Assembly (NCBI GenBank): GCA_026929865.2
Contig: CM049409.1
Coordinates: 15,839,452 to 15,903,451 of the forward strand
DNA length: 64,000 bases
Origin: Hyperoplus lanceolatus
Taxonomy: Eukaryota > Chordata > Actinopteri > Uranoscopiformes > Ammodytidae
Direction of reading: 5' to 3'
Both the position numbers and the translations under genes were made by a program. The number at the start of each line of letters is the position of its first letter. Positions within the stretch are counted from its first letter, which is position 1. Of the stretch, positions 45,001 through 56,794 are shown in pieces. Below the pieces are notes generated by a model. It made no database searches. It was given only the letters and a program-made list of their open reading frames with translations, and was not told the DNA's origin.

Positions 45001-47821
45001 TTACATGCAGAGCAGATGACTGAGAGACCTGTGTTATGAAGCGCGCACACTATATAAGTGATCACTGTATGAATATAGGGCTATTTAACACGTACATTAA
45101 CATTAATATACCGCTTACTTCCTCTTTAAAACCTGCCATCGGCATCTTTCCCTGAGTTTCACTAGGCATTTGGTTTTATATGCAGTAAGAACCAGCTTGA
45201 CTGCAAGATCTGTAATGTATGTTATCTCTTCTTCCCTGCATTTCTGCACTCCACTGCTTTGTGATGTCATTTCTCACTAAGATACAACTGCACATAGGTT
45301 CCAACGTACAGAAAAGCATTTACTACATACATTCAGACACAATAGAATATGCATTGGATGCTGTGCTTCTACACACTGCGTTTCCACAAAACACAGTATC
45401 TAATAACTTCCAGCTGTTAAAGTATCGCGAGGGGGGATGGATCTTGTTTTTCCATTACTCTCTCTCTCTGTGCACGTCTCCTTTCTTCTCAACAGAGCCC
45501 TCCATTCACAGGTGAGCCCTCCCGGGAATAGTTTAACAGCAGGTGCAGCCATGGTGGTCACGGTGATGCACGGGTACACAGCACAGCACTGCAGCCTAGC
45601 TGGGCGGCTACATGGGGTTAGCACAGGGTGATGAAACGAGGGGGAGCAGTAGAAAGGAAGCCATGAGAGGTGATAAGAGCAGAAGGAAAGGGGAAAAAGA
45701 GTGCAGGGTGGAGGATGAAAGTAAGGGGCAGAGAAGGAGAGAAAGGTGAAGAGTGAGAGGAGAGGATGGGAGGTGGAGGAAATGTGGAGAGGAGGGAAGC
45801 GAAAGAGGAATAAAGTTCAACAGACTTCAAAGAAAAGCACAGGAGATTTGACACAGGACCATCCCCAACATGGGGTGAAGTCAGACAGAGGGACAGTATA
45901 AAATAAATATCTCAGAAGAGGACAGCACATTCGTTGAACACAAGTCATTATCATTGACATTTTTGTTGTTCTAACTGCTGCAGTCAACATTGCTGCCAAA
46001 TGTGAGCAGTATGCATTTCCATCTGCTCACTGTGTCCTTTGTCATTCATCATTTTTGTATTTATTTTTATCCCTCTACATGTGTACTGCTTATCATAATG
46101 AAACGTTGCTTTAACATGTTAATTACAAGTCCTAATTGGGAAGCATTAATACAATATTAACAGGAAACATTAATCAGCTCATGCTGTTGGCAGTCAATGT
46201 TTTGCAAAAATGTGACAGCTTGCTAACGGGCCATGCCAACTTGTTTTGGCCCACAACCTTGTACATACTGGTACAGCATCATTGGACATACAAACAAACA
46301 CATTGACCAAAGATCGGCCACACATTTGTTTTTGTATATAAAGACAAAATCACACATATACAGTACATAACCACACACTCATGTAAACAGAATCTTAACT
46401 TCATTGCTTATTTTTATATTTATTACTATCAGTCTGTCTCCCGGATGGTGATATCCAACATGGCAGCCAGTTTTGAGTGACGCAGTGCTAAAGAAGCACA
46501 AATCTGATAGCTGCATTGATTCATGCCATTATGAGATTACTGGCAGGCTTCAATCCAGTAATGTAGTGTTCATTTTCTGTCAGCAGTGACGGGTGTTATA
46601 GAATATGGCTGTTCACCTTCATATGGTCCTTTATTAAATCGATAGCTGGAAACACAGTCTGAATTTTCATTCTCAGTCTCAGTTCTCATCAATAATTGCT
46701 AAGAATGATGTTAACTCAGGGTCAATCAATAACAAGTCATTTAATGAGATAAGTAAGCACTGCTGAAACATTACACATATGTTGTATTTGTTTTACAATA
46801 TAGGACGATCTTTTATATTCAGTTAGTGTTTAAAAGCTGTACTAAAGTTTGGTCTCAATGTTAAGTCTGTTTGGGATCAGGTCCTTAAAACCCAACCCAT
46901 GTCATTCTATTGAGAGGTCAACATATTGAGTGAACCCTAATTAACAGCTGGTTTAAGTGACTTGCTTAAGAGCCATTTTCCAATGTTGGTTGGCACAGTA
47001 TAATTGCTGAAAGCCACTTCTGGAAAACATACCGCTTATGTCTTGCTGCAACCATACCTATTATTCCATAATGTGAGTGCAAAAACAGCCTATTAGCTGG
47101 TGAAGCTGCACTCTGCAAGGCTCCATAATGGTCCCTGTGGGTGCACCAGAGAGTCCCAACCAATACATCAGTTCAGCTCCCTACCACCTGTCTGCCTTCG
47201 TTTTCAGCCTTCTCTTTTCTGTGGCAAGGAGAGCAAAATGGCAGATTCCCTGCTGAAAAGAGCACCCGGTTAGAGAAAAATGTCCCTTCAATTTAACAAA
47301 ATGTTTCTGGAGGTCAGAGGGGTAAAGTGGATTTGAAAACTTGTTGCTCCCAAACAAGCTTTTCCCCATTCAACAGCTTACCTACTCGAATTAGAGCACT
47401 GACAACACATTGGGAATTGTAAAAGAAAAAATGCCTTTGCTTAATACAATGCCAACATTTATCTTTTTAGAAAAACTAACAACAATACTAAATTACTGAT
47501 TAAACTGATGATGAATTATGTAAATACTAATCATTTAATTATACAGATTGCCAAATCTATAGAACAAGTACGCTTAATGTATGTTTATTTTTTTAGTTTT
47601 ATGAACTTGTGTTGCTGACTGAGAGAAAATATTACAGGTCCCTAATTGACTTTTAGAAAGCCAAACCTATTTTTACTTAGTCTGGCATGACCACTTCCGC
47701 CAGCGTCTATTCGCTTGCGGCGGCAAGCTACGCAGCCCCCTCCTTTTCCGGTTGCTGGCTTTACCCTATTGTGATCCCCCTCAAATTCGAAAACAATTCG
47801 CTCACAGTCAACCCGTGTGCT
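45001..47821. other. Gene-free stretch
   Basis: Contains a polypyrimidine tract with acceptor and donor around 45496-45511 (see findings), a purine-rich block at 45620-45830, and otherwise AT-rich unique sequence. Confidence 0.4.
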
Positions 47822-48536
47822 CAGTGTTGCCAACTTAGCGATTTTGTCGCTATAATTAGCTACTTTTCAGCCCCCCCTGGCGACTTTTTTTTCAAAACAA
47901 CGACAAGCGACAAATCTAGCTTTTTTTTCTGGTGTAATTGGAGACTTTTTCGCCGAAGCAAGTATCACTTTTAACACTTCTCAACGAGCAGCGGGAGCCT
48001 CCCGGCCCGTCCCCCGTAACAGAGCACTGACAGACGGCCCGGTCCTCATGCAGCAGCCCCTCCCAGCTGCGGTCAGAGCAGTAGATACACCTCTCCGCTC
48101 GTGTTCCGTTAGCATCACTATTAGCAGTTAGCAGCTTTTCCCACCTCTTCTACAGTCTACGAGTAGTGCAATTCAAAATATTATGCAGTGCTTTTTTAAA
48201 CCATGAGCATGTATGATTACTGCTAGACTTAAAGAGGACCTATGATGCTTTTTGACTTTTATGACCTATAAACGTTGTTATGATGATTCATAGTCATGCT
48301 TAACCATACTAAATTATCAAATAATGACTTACATGCATTTCGACATATTCCCTGCTGACCGTCTGGGGTGTCTGTGCAGAGCACTAAACACTATTCTAGC
48401 CAGTCGAGAAGTCACGTCTTCAAAGCGGTCTATCCTTTCATAATTTGTGACGTCGCATAAAACTTTGTGACGTCTCCACGCGGATGTTTCCATGTATGGT
48501 AATGCTGTTACTTCCCTGTTCGCGTCTGCCTCGCGC

Positions 48537-49416
48537 CCTTATTTATTTATTTATTTATTATTCTTTCGGACAATTCCACACAATACACAATTTTCTCTTG
48601 AAAATATTCATACATCATACTTTGTGTTGTCCGAAGGGAGACGGTAGGCCAGATAAGCGTTTCTCTTGGTTAGATTTTCACTCATTCCAATTTGTTCGCC
48701 TTTAAGCTTCCTGCCTTGACTGAGCAAATTTATCTTATGCTTTCTACTCACGAATTTCAGAATGACAGCACGCTTTTTGGCTAAATTTCCCTTCGGGAGA
48801 AGAAAACAGGAATCCACGTTCTCCAGATCCAGACTAATGCCTTTGCTTTTCAGGAACATTTCAACCTGGTTTTCCACCGAAACATACCCTGTATCGCCCT
48901 CTTCATCTCCACTCACGGCAGTTGCATACGACCTTGGTTTAATAGTAATTCCAGTCAGTATTACATCTCTGTTTTTTGCTTGTTGATCCTGTTCATCAAT
49001 TTTATCTCCAAGCTCTTTCAAGAGCTGATCTTTATTCACATTGACGGCATGAAGTTCCTTCAATTCGATCATCAGTGGCTTCAGACCAGCAGCAATTTTC
49101 TCTTTGATTTTTACATCAAAACGCCCCATCCATTCTTCCATAATTCCAGCCAGCTCAGCCTTCCGCTGTGCTCGCTCCGTCTCCCTCTCACTTTTTATTT
49201 CTCTCTTCAACTCTGCCAACATTCCTTTCTTCAAGTCTGCCAACTGTTTTTTCATTTCTTCGGCAAAGCCTTTGTCCTCTTCCTTATCAGTGTTTTTTCC
49301 TTTTTTGGACATCTCCAGAGATTTTTAGAGATTTTCAGAATCTGAATTCTCCGCTGCTCTCAGTAATAGCTGTTCACCCTCGACAAGCCGGAAGTGAAAA
49401 GGATTATAGGTCCATG
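48537..49416 (-). mobile_element. ORF1-only LINE insertion, innermost of the nest
   Basis: On the minus strand a 5' leader of about 100 bp precedes an ORF1-like gene, then comes a short 3' part ending in an (AAAT)n-type tail (plus strand ATTTATTTATTT, 48539-48561). CTCGCGC occurs at 48530-48536 next to the tail and at 49417-49423 next to the 5' end, a plausible 7-bp target duplication. ORF2 (endonuclease and reverse transcriptase) is wholly absent, so the unit resembles the half-L1 (HAL1) arrangement known in mammals. Confidence 0.65.
48608..49312 (-). CDS. L1-type ORF1 protein, 234 codons
   Basis: The frame is open from ATG (49312) to TGA (48608). Residues 1-15 are Lys/Asp/Glu-rich. Residues 16-112 are strongly charged with heptad-like Leu/Ile spacing, a coiled coil expected to trimerise. 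Residues 115-200 have NRDVILTGI, then a helix QVEMFLKSKG, then KKRAVILKFVSRKHKINLL, the RNP-type strands of an RRM. From 200 the segment RKLKGEQIGMSENLTKRNA matches the C-terminal domain of L1-like ORF1 proteins. Known role: RNA-binding chaperone of the LINE particle. After the TGA the same frame continues about 18 codons into the tail, so the stop may be a CpG-type mutation that trims the end. This is the longest non-repetitive intact frame in the nest. Confidence 0.75.
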   Translation of the reverse strand: MSKKGKNTDKEEDKGFAEEMKKQLADLKKGMLAELKREIKSERETERAQRKAELAGIMEEWMGRFDVKIKEKIAAGLKPLMIELKELHAVNVNKDQLLKELGDKIDEQDQQAKNRDVILTGITIKPRSYATAVSGDEEGDTGYVSVENQVEMFLKSKGISLDLENVDSCFLLPKGNLAKKRAVILKFVSRKHKINLLSQGRKLKGEQIGMSENLTKRNAYLAYRLPSDNTKYDV

Positions 49417-49894
49417 CTCGCGCTTCCCGCCACTGAAAGTGTTCCGGAAGGAAGGTAACCAATCACAACGGAGTGGGGTTTGCAGGAGGGGGGGGAGGGG
49501 AGCGGAGATGGCCGAAGCACAGGCGGAGGGAGCCGAAGCACACACACTCAAGTGTTGACAGGATGTGCTGGATCGCCAAAATAAGAGAAAGAGCTTCCCG
49601 AAAATCTACATAGTTTTTTGTGATGTGATCCGTGTCAGGTTGCTCTATAGAAGTGTAAAACAAGAAATTAAGACCAGAAAAGTAGCATAATAGGTCCTCT
49701 TTAACATTACCACGTTGGTTGTTTATGCGATTGTCACGTTCATAACACTAGAACCTCATCTATTCAAATATTACTGTATAAAACCCTGTCTACAAATATG
49801 CAAATTAGGCGATGATGTCATCTGGCGACTTCTAGCGACTTTTTGGACAGCCAATAGCCACTTTCCTTACTGAAGAGTTGGCAACACTGCGTGT

Positions 49895-49896
<2 letters not shown>

Positions 49897-49939
<43 letters not shown>
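49897..49939. repeat. (CA)n microsatellite
   Basis: Uninterrupted CA units starting 7 bp after the end of the hAT-like element. Confidence 0.97.
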
Positions 49940-49941
<2 letters not shown>

Positions 49942-51006
49942 ATTGTACAACTACCCCCGGGCAGAAATACCCTCATAAACTCTGGAAAATGAAGCGTGGG
50001 GGTTTGAATTGAGCACCGGACCTTATAACCAGCTAGATTAAGATCCGCCGTTCCCTTTCTTTGGTGAATTAGGGACTAAGCAGCGGTGTTTTAGCGACGG
50101 GTAAAGATTCCAATGGCTTCCACTATCACCTAGCAACTCTTACGGCTACTTGCTGCAGTTGGTGTAGCGCTCACAACGTCAAAACCCTGTTCTGCCTGTA
50201 AACAGACGGACTACGGCTCTGACTACAGCGATAGGAGGTGGTGACATAAGTTCTCGAATGCTAAAAATTCTACTCGACCGCCGTAGCCTTGCCTCTCAAC
50301 CACCAATGATAATGTTACCAGAGATAACACTACGTGGCTAGTTAACTCCGGTTAAGTTATCCCGTGAGCTCCTCGGGGGCTAAAATGTATGGTGTCTTGA
50401 CATGTTGGTTAGAAAGCAACACACAATGTATATTTCTTTTGTCTTAAATAGTTTTTGTGTGGCGTTTGCGGGTTTAGCCATTTCGCTGAAAGTCTCTGGA
50501 CGTGAAGACGTTCCATCAAAATAAGTCCCCCCCGGCACTATTTTGCAGGACACCGCTGCTGCTTCCCGGGGTTAGCCCCGCCCTAGATGATTGTGATTGG
50601 TTTAAGCAAATACAAACAGGCTAGCCCAGTTTCCCCCGGTTTCCCCACCCGAATAGACGGCTCTAAACAGAGTGCTTCCATACCATACTACTTGCTGTAG
50701 TTTGGTCTGGCTTTGCGAGACTAATTTTTACTTGATGAAGGAACTAAATGTTTCCCAGGATTCCCTTTGGTTCTGGTGGGCTTATGTTTTTGGTGCACAC
50801 AAGTGGTGCCACATAAACTCAGTGAACCATTCAATGTTATAGTTTACTCCCAAACAAGTTAATCACTTGTGTTGAGGTGTATCTCTCGCCCACACTTTTC
50901 CAATTCCAACAAGATAACTTTTAGAGCTGCCGCCTCCATAATACACACCAAAGTGTTTGCATTAATTAAATGCACATACAAGCTTTGACACTAGGATATA
51001 TTTATA

Positions 51007-51074
<68 letters not shown>

Positions 51075-51110
51075 TTCCCTTGAAAAGTTGTGCTGTGTCC
51101 ACAGGGAGTC
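49940..51110. other. GC-richer stretch, probably transposon-derived
   Basis: Positions 50000-50720 are richer in CpG than the surroundings and end with GTTTGGTCTGGCTTTGCGAG, a type of sequence I associate with fish hAT-like elements. I could not pair its ends, so no element is called. The AT repeat at 51009-51074 follows. Confidence 0.4.
51009..51074. repeat. (AT)n microsatellite
   Basis: About 66 bp of TA dinucleotides with one GTAT interruption; self-complementary and able to extrude a cruciform. Confidence 0.97.
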
Positions 51111-52174
51111 TTAGGGGCCACTCACACTAGGGCCGCGGCCCCGTGCCTGAGCTCATTTGCATACTAAAGTCTAGAACGTTTGGCTATTGTGACCACGCCA
51201 TCCGTATTCCAGCACGGAACAGCCCCTTGGCCACGGCACATTTGGGAGAGGTGTGCCGTGGCCAAAGTACAGATGCTAATGAGATGACACGCGCACAAGC
51301 AAGCGCACAGGCGGCGTTCCTGACGTGAATTTATTAAGGATGCATTGTCCGTTAACGTCCGCTGCCTTTCTAGTCGGCACCAGAATTGCCCACCACTTGG
51401 ACTATAGCAACATACAATGTGTGAGAATTAACGTGTGTAGGCCTAGGTGTGGGCTAATAAAAGAGGGAGAGAGCTAAATAGGTTAGCGCAGAAAGCAAAG
51501 CAAAAAGGTTTTCGTGTTTACTCACGTTCGTCAGATGATGTTTTTCTTTTTCCTCCCGTCAGCTGTCATAGTACTGTCTTTATGCATGGCGGTGGAGACA
51601 AACACATAACAACACACAACGGGACTCCGCGGCCCAGTGATAAGGAAACAGTAGCCTACACTAAGGTTTAACAAGAAACTTTATAAAGACACTTAAAAAA
51701 CCGATCTCTGCCCATACAAAAAGTTCTGACTTGGATTACTTGATGGAGCGATCGATGTGTATAAAACCATCCGGTACGTATGGTCTGATGACGGGCCGTT
51801 ATATTAATAATAAACAGCGTGCTGCCGTTATATTCATAATAAACAGTGTGCTGCACAAATATCAGCCTGTCTATTACGTCAAGGCTACATTTAAAAAAAA
51901 AAAAACACAATAGTTTAAGGATTCTCGTTGCTCAAATGTGGAAGTGGAATATATGATGCAAATTTGGCCGGATGAAAATATTCACAAACGGTCGTATAGC
52001 CTACAAGTAGACTACGCTCCGAATCCTAAACGCGCACGGTGACGTAGGCAAGGTGCAATCGTGCCCAGACAACGAGCAGTGTGACCACAGGGCAGCGGGG
52101 GGAGTAGGGGGTCTGAATCTGAATCTTCCTGCAGCACGGAACAGGCAAACGGCCCTAGTGTGAGTGGGCCCTAA
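51111..52174. mobile_element. MITE, about 1.06 kb
   Basis: The left end TTAGGGGCCACTCACACTAG and the complemented right end TTAGGGCCCACTCACACTAG match with one difference, and the match goes on through GGCCG. CACGGAACAG also occurs near both ends. No transposase. No clear target duplication, so the superfamily is open. Confidence 0.75.
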
Positions 52175-53973
52175 AGAACACCGTGGTCAAGGTAACTGGG
52201 ATTGTGATGTTACACAGCACAGCACAGTATATGCTATATTAGAGACAGTACACTTTTGAATACACATAAAGTAAATATGTTGCCATGCCATACATATGTT
52301 GTAACTTTGTAGATACATATTCAGCTTCAATCACAGCTCCACAGATGTACAGACAACAATAATGATTTGTTTGCTAATAACAGGATTATTAGGAAGCCAA
52401 TTTACCCATGTTAGTTTTATGTAACTTTTACAATTAGTCCTAACTAATAATATTTGAATTCACACCATGTTCCACACAGTGGACGAGTAACATCAGTGAA
52501 CTAATTTCTGTTATGTTTTTTAGACAGCTGTCTCACCTTCAAGGCAAATGCTTGGCACATAAATTAAACAAAATTTAGGTAGAGGACAACTTCAGTCCTG
52601 ATGTCCTGACAGTTCAAGCCTGACATGGGATCTTTGTCACCTCTCTTCTAATCTAAAAGACAACAATACCCTGCTTGTATTTTAAGAAGGCGTAGCTATA
52701 TTTTACTGACAATATGGACGCTTTTTGTAAAGGAGCCTCACATCACTGTATGGGTAGGTAGAATTTTTTTCTGCTCCAATCTGTATCAGGTATCAACCAG
52801 CTGATCTGCACATCTCAACACTGTATCCTAGCAACACCACATGTACAGTACTTATGTTTGAACACTGTTGTTTAATGAAAACGCTGTGTGCTCCTTTAAG
52901 TGCCTCTGAATTACATTTTCAAATCTGAGTGTTCACTGTGTTAATTTCTAATTTTGACTGAAACACAAAGGCAGTTGAGTGGCCACTTCTGAACACACAA
53001 TCGGAGTGTCCACTTGACGTTGTTGAGTGGACGAGTGGCTAGCTCCAGTTTAGACAGGACATTAGCTTATTGTGCCGCTCCACGGACCTCAATTCACTCA
53101 GACTCCACGGCACGGGCAATTTTCATTTGCTCTTCAGTTACACAAGCTCCCACATCTGGGTTTCAGCCAGACGTGTATGCAAATTGAGTTAAAGCAATTC
53201 CTTGCCAAAAGGGCCTCACATGTATTAAAGTTGAGTGTATTTGTTAAGAAAAAAAGGACTACTTAAGCAGTGATGCCAATGAACTGGCTGTTGCTGGCCA
53301 CCACTACTGAACACATTAAGCTTTGTACCTTGCATTATTCTGTTGAAAAAAGTGAAAGGGAGAATAAGTATAAAACTGTAACATTGTGGGCTATAGACAA
53401 AGCAAAGCACTTATAAAGTATGCTGTTCTAATGCTGATGGGGATGTGCATTGTAATGATATGCTCTGTCCAGGTGTGTAGAGCCATTGATAACAGCAGCT
53501 ATGGGACGTTGCTTTAAAATGCTTAGCCAGATGTGTGCATATCCTTACATGAAACTAATAACTGCTAAACATTCCTAGGCCAGGTGTGTGTGTGTGTGTG
53601 TCTTAGCTTCCACTTGTTCTCATGTCGGATAACACAATATTTTCGTATGTTACAATGTCAGATAAGGAGACAATTTTAGAGCGATCAAATGGTGCCGTGT
53701 TGTGACCGTGAGACATGACAGACCACACGATGCTCACCCACCGATAGCCGCCTCCTGTTCTCCATGGCGTGCATGTTGTCATCGGGAATGAGTTGCTTGC
53801 AAGAGGCACAGGCAACTTTACTCTCCTTTCCTCTTTGCCCTATTAACATTGCTGCGCGGCCTGATCTCTTCTGGTAGAGCGCTGTCAGCTGTGCTTCTAT
53901 TGGTCAAAATCATGGATGCAACGCAAGCTGTTGTGGGAGGTAAATCAAAAATCTAATAACATGCTAGACTTTC
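52175..53973. other. Gene-free stretch
   Basis: AT-rich sequence. Positions 53600-53970 and 54407-54600 differ in composition and may be one older element interrupted by the solo LTR; a short CTCATGWC motif sits near both outer sides, but the pairing is too weak to call. Confidence 0.4.
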
Positions 53974-54401
53974 TGTCATGGTCTGTCTTTGTCTTGTCTT
54001 GTTTTGGTGTTCCCCGTGTTTCCTGTTTTATTTTGGTATGTCTGTCTTGTTCCTCCCCATGTACTGTCAAGTTTCCCGCCTGTGTGATTGCTGCTCCCTC
54101 CCCTAATGTGTGGCACCTGTCCCTCGTTGTCTACCCTGTCTTGTGTCTAGTATATATACTCCTTGTGTTCCTTTGTTCCTTGTCTGTACATTATGATTTG
54201 TCAGTGTCGGTGAGTCCTTGTCTTGTGTGTTCCCTCTGTTCCTAGTTTCATGTGCTCCTGGACTCCTGGACTTTGTTTTACTTTTTGCCTTTTTGCCTGT
54301 TGGCGTTTTTGGTTGCCTTTTTGAGCTAATAAATCACCTTATTTGATACGTCTTGCATTTGGGTCCTGCTTTCCTGCCTGCCTGTCTGCCACACCGTAAC
54401 A
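53974..54401 (+). mobile_element. Solo LTR, 428 bp, gypsy-type
   Basis: Starts TGTCATGGTCTGTC and ends CCGTAACA (5'-TG...CA-3'), flanked by CTTTC on both sides (53969-53973, 54402-54406), a 5-bp duplication. Inside are a TATA box (GTATATATACTCC, about 54150), a following poly(A) signal AATAAA (about 54329) and a GT-rich downstream tract, in the U3-R-U5 order. No internal region or second LTR exists here, so it arose by LTR-LTR recombination. Gypsy-type is inferred from the termini. Confidence 0.85.
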
Positions 54402-54406
54402 CTTTC

Positions 54407-55868
54407 TCTCAGAATGTCGTGAGTCGTCCTAAATGCATCGTTGCCGTCCATTATGACACTATACGACTTAAAACGATCAATTGTTGTTCTCTGTTGTTCA
54501 CCGCTCCACACTCTTCGGAATGCAGAATTAAGCTATAATAGGGATGATATTGTGTAGTCTGAGACTGCCGTTACTGTCATGAGATGTCTATGCACAAATT
54601 ATGTCACACCATTTTTTTTTCAAATCCTTTTCACACTCGGGAATATGTCTTTATTCTTAACACACACACATATTGAATATGGAGCTTGAACTTTGCTCCC
54701 ATTTATCACAGTGAACTTTCCATTAGACAACACTTCAATTTATTCTTAAGCATTTGAGGTCAGGGTTTGATTGCAGGGCACCTACCACTTATGTTTAGGG
54801 GCGCTGTGGATCAAGGCATCCATCACATTTTACAAATGATAACTCATTTCAGATTCAACAAGGTGCTTAGATTCTCCATCGGGTCATACACGGCTGTATC
54901 TTGTGTCAAAGCTATGCATTTTATTGCATACTAAAACCTGTGTGTTTGTATTGAATATGCAGAGCTTTACACGTCTTTCCCGTTTTGTGTTCCTCTTTAA
55001 TTTACCAGAAAAAAAGTCTGTCTAATTTTACTATGTTTCTTAGTTCTTGCCTGTAATTATAAGGTGGGGACTTTGGATGTTAAATACAGTTTCTGTTTAT
55101 CAATGTGGATGTATAAATATTTTATAACAAGTGGTGTTTACGGGAGTAGTGGTGTATGATGTGAAGCCATCTGTGTAAAAGACCTGCGCTTCAAGAGGAA
55201 AGCATGGGTTAGGGGTTCAGTCCTCGCGGTCATCACAAAAAACATTTCCGTCCAAGGTACAATGAGGTCCTTTGAATAAAAACAACAATCCCTGATTTAT
55301 ATTCAGTTGATGCTTTAACAGGTCCTTAAAGTCTGTCCCTTCTGTGATATGCTGAATAATAAGTATGCCAGTGCCAGGAGTAGTGATTATCACCCATGAG
55401 CAGCCACTGAATATGGATTATTAATGTTTCCCTACCTCTCCTTTCTCTTTTACTTTCAAGTGAGAGCCTGAACCCTGCCAGCACCACTGGGTAACATACT
55501 ATTAACATGATTACACAAGTACATACTGAGGGCACACAATGTTCAGATCACATAAACTGACATTGGCCTCACCACAAGAAAAATGTGCTGAAATGCTGAA
55601 AAATTTATAAAGTGTGGTCATGGCAAATCAGTTGTGGTTAGAGTGTGGATAATTGTAACGATCTAAAACACATCATTTTGTATGATTAGCATTAGGCAGA
55701 TAAAATGCTCAGGCAAAGTGTGTGTTTAGAAAAAAGAAAAAAAAAATGTTGCTGGTCTGTGACAGGAAAATAATTGGCGTTCCCTTTATAAAAGTCAGAC
55801 ATGGTAGACATATATTCAACTGTGTTGGCACTGAACATAAGTAAATTGAGACCTGACAAACCAATAAC
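54407..55868. other. Gene-free stretch
   Basis: A possible SINE remnant at about 55165-55240 (GGGGTTCAGTCCTCG, a degenerate B box) is the only notable sequence; it is too weak to call as an element. Confidence 0.4.
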
Positions 55869-55872
55869 TTAA

Positions 55873-56794
55873 AGCCACTATGAGTAAGTCGGCATGTTGG
55901 CGACACCTTTGAACAAAAGCGGTAGTATTTTAACGACGCCAGCTGTCGTGAAGCTGTTTTCTAGCTCGTGCAGGGAGTGCAAGATTCAAATAATCAGGAA
56001 GCAATATGGTGCGTGTCCGTGTGTTGAAAGTGTGGAGGGCACTGGACTCTTTTCGGCTCTGTGAGTCTATGGGTGACACAGCATCAACTAATGGCAGTAA
56101 GTGCTAAACACACCTGATTGCAATGAGTTGATGCATTGTCACCTCTCACGGAGCTGAACGAGTCCGTGTCCTCACACCAAGCGAATGAACGAGAGATGGC
56201 AGTTAGTTAGTATGGATCACGATGAGGTAATGTGTTTATGTTGTAAATAATGACTATTTCAGATGAATAATGGTCATCTGATGATGCTGGTGAGGCAAAG
56301 TTAACTTTGTTTTAGTAGGCTACTGCTCATTCATTTAGGAGTAAACACTGCAGTCTAGGTTCGCTGCGTGAAATTGTGTATACGTTGCTTGGCAACGCCC
56401 TCCCGCCCGCCTATCACTCTCCCTTTTAGCTTTTCTTCATTGCATTTTCTTTTTTTTCTTTTATGGTTCAGCCCCGTTATCAGTCATTATGAACAAATAA
56501 CTGTATCAAACAAGGCTCCCGCTCCCCTTCCCTCACCTGGAGCCATAGGCTTCTCAAATCGCGTTCGTGCGCCGCACTGAAATCTGCGACCAATACGGAT
56601 ATGTGACCATAGAGCATGCACGCGTGAACCGAAAATCGGACTGGGTGTACGACCAGATCAAATGCAGTAATAAAAACTATATAAAAAAGTCTTTCTTTGC
56701 ACAGATGGTCTCGTTTGCTGTTAAAGGTAATTTATGATTATGAGAGGAAACATGAGGCTGTTTAAAAGATATTTACATGTTACTCATTGCTGCT
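55873..56794. mobile_element. TTAA-flanked element, 922 bp
   Basis: TTAA at 55869-55872 and 56795-56798 flanks AGCCACTATGAGTAA on the left and AGCAGCAATGAGTAA complemented on the right, 12 of 15 matching. CpG-rich patches occur inside (about 56370-56640). No coding capacity recognised. The end match is shorter and less exact than in the other three TTAA elements, so this copy is older or the call is weaker. Confidence 0.6.

Larger units (their letters stand above)
48233..49700. mobile_element. TTAA-flanked element, middle level of the nest
   Basis: TTAA at 48229-48232 and 49701-49704 flanks AGAGGACCTATGATGC and, complemented, AGAGGACCTATTATGC. Without the LINE inside it the element is only about 590 bp, a TTAA-type MITE. 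Confidence 0.88.
47822..49889. mobile_element. hAT-like element, outermost of a three-level nest
   Basis: CAGTGTTGCCAACT at 47822 is mirrored by its complement ending at 49889. Just inside both ends are GCGACTTTT/AGTCGC-type repeats. CAGNG termini fit hAT. The flanking 8-mers CGTGTGCT and CGTGTCTC agree only in part, so the target duplication is weak. Interrupted at 48233 by a TTAA element. Confidence 0.6.

Noticed and set aside
53610-54610. Older transposon around the solo LTR
   Set aside because: Candidate ends share only a short CTCATGWC motif; pairing is too weak to draw boundaries.
55165-55240. SINE remnant
   Set aside because: The B box is missing a base and no A box or body is recognisable.
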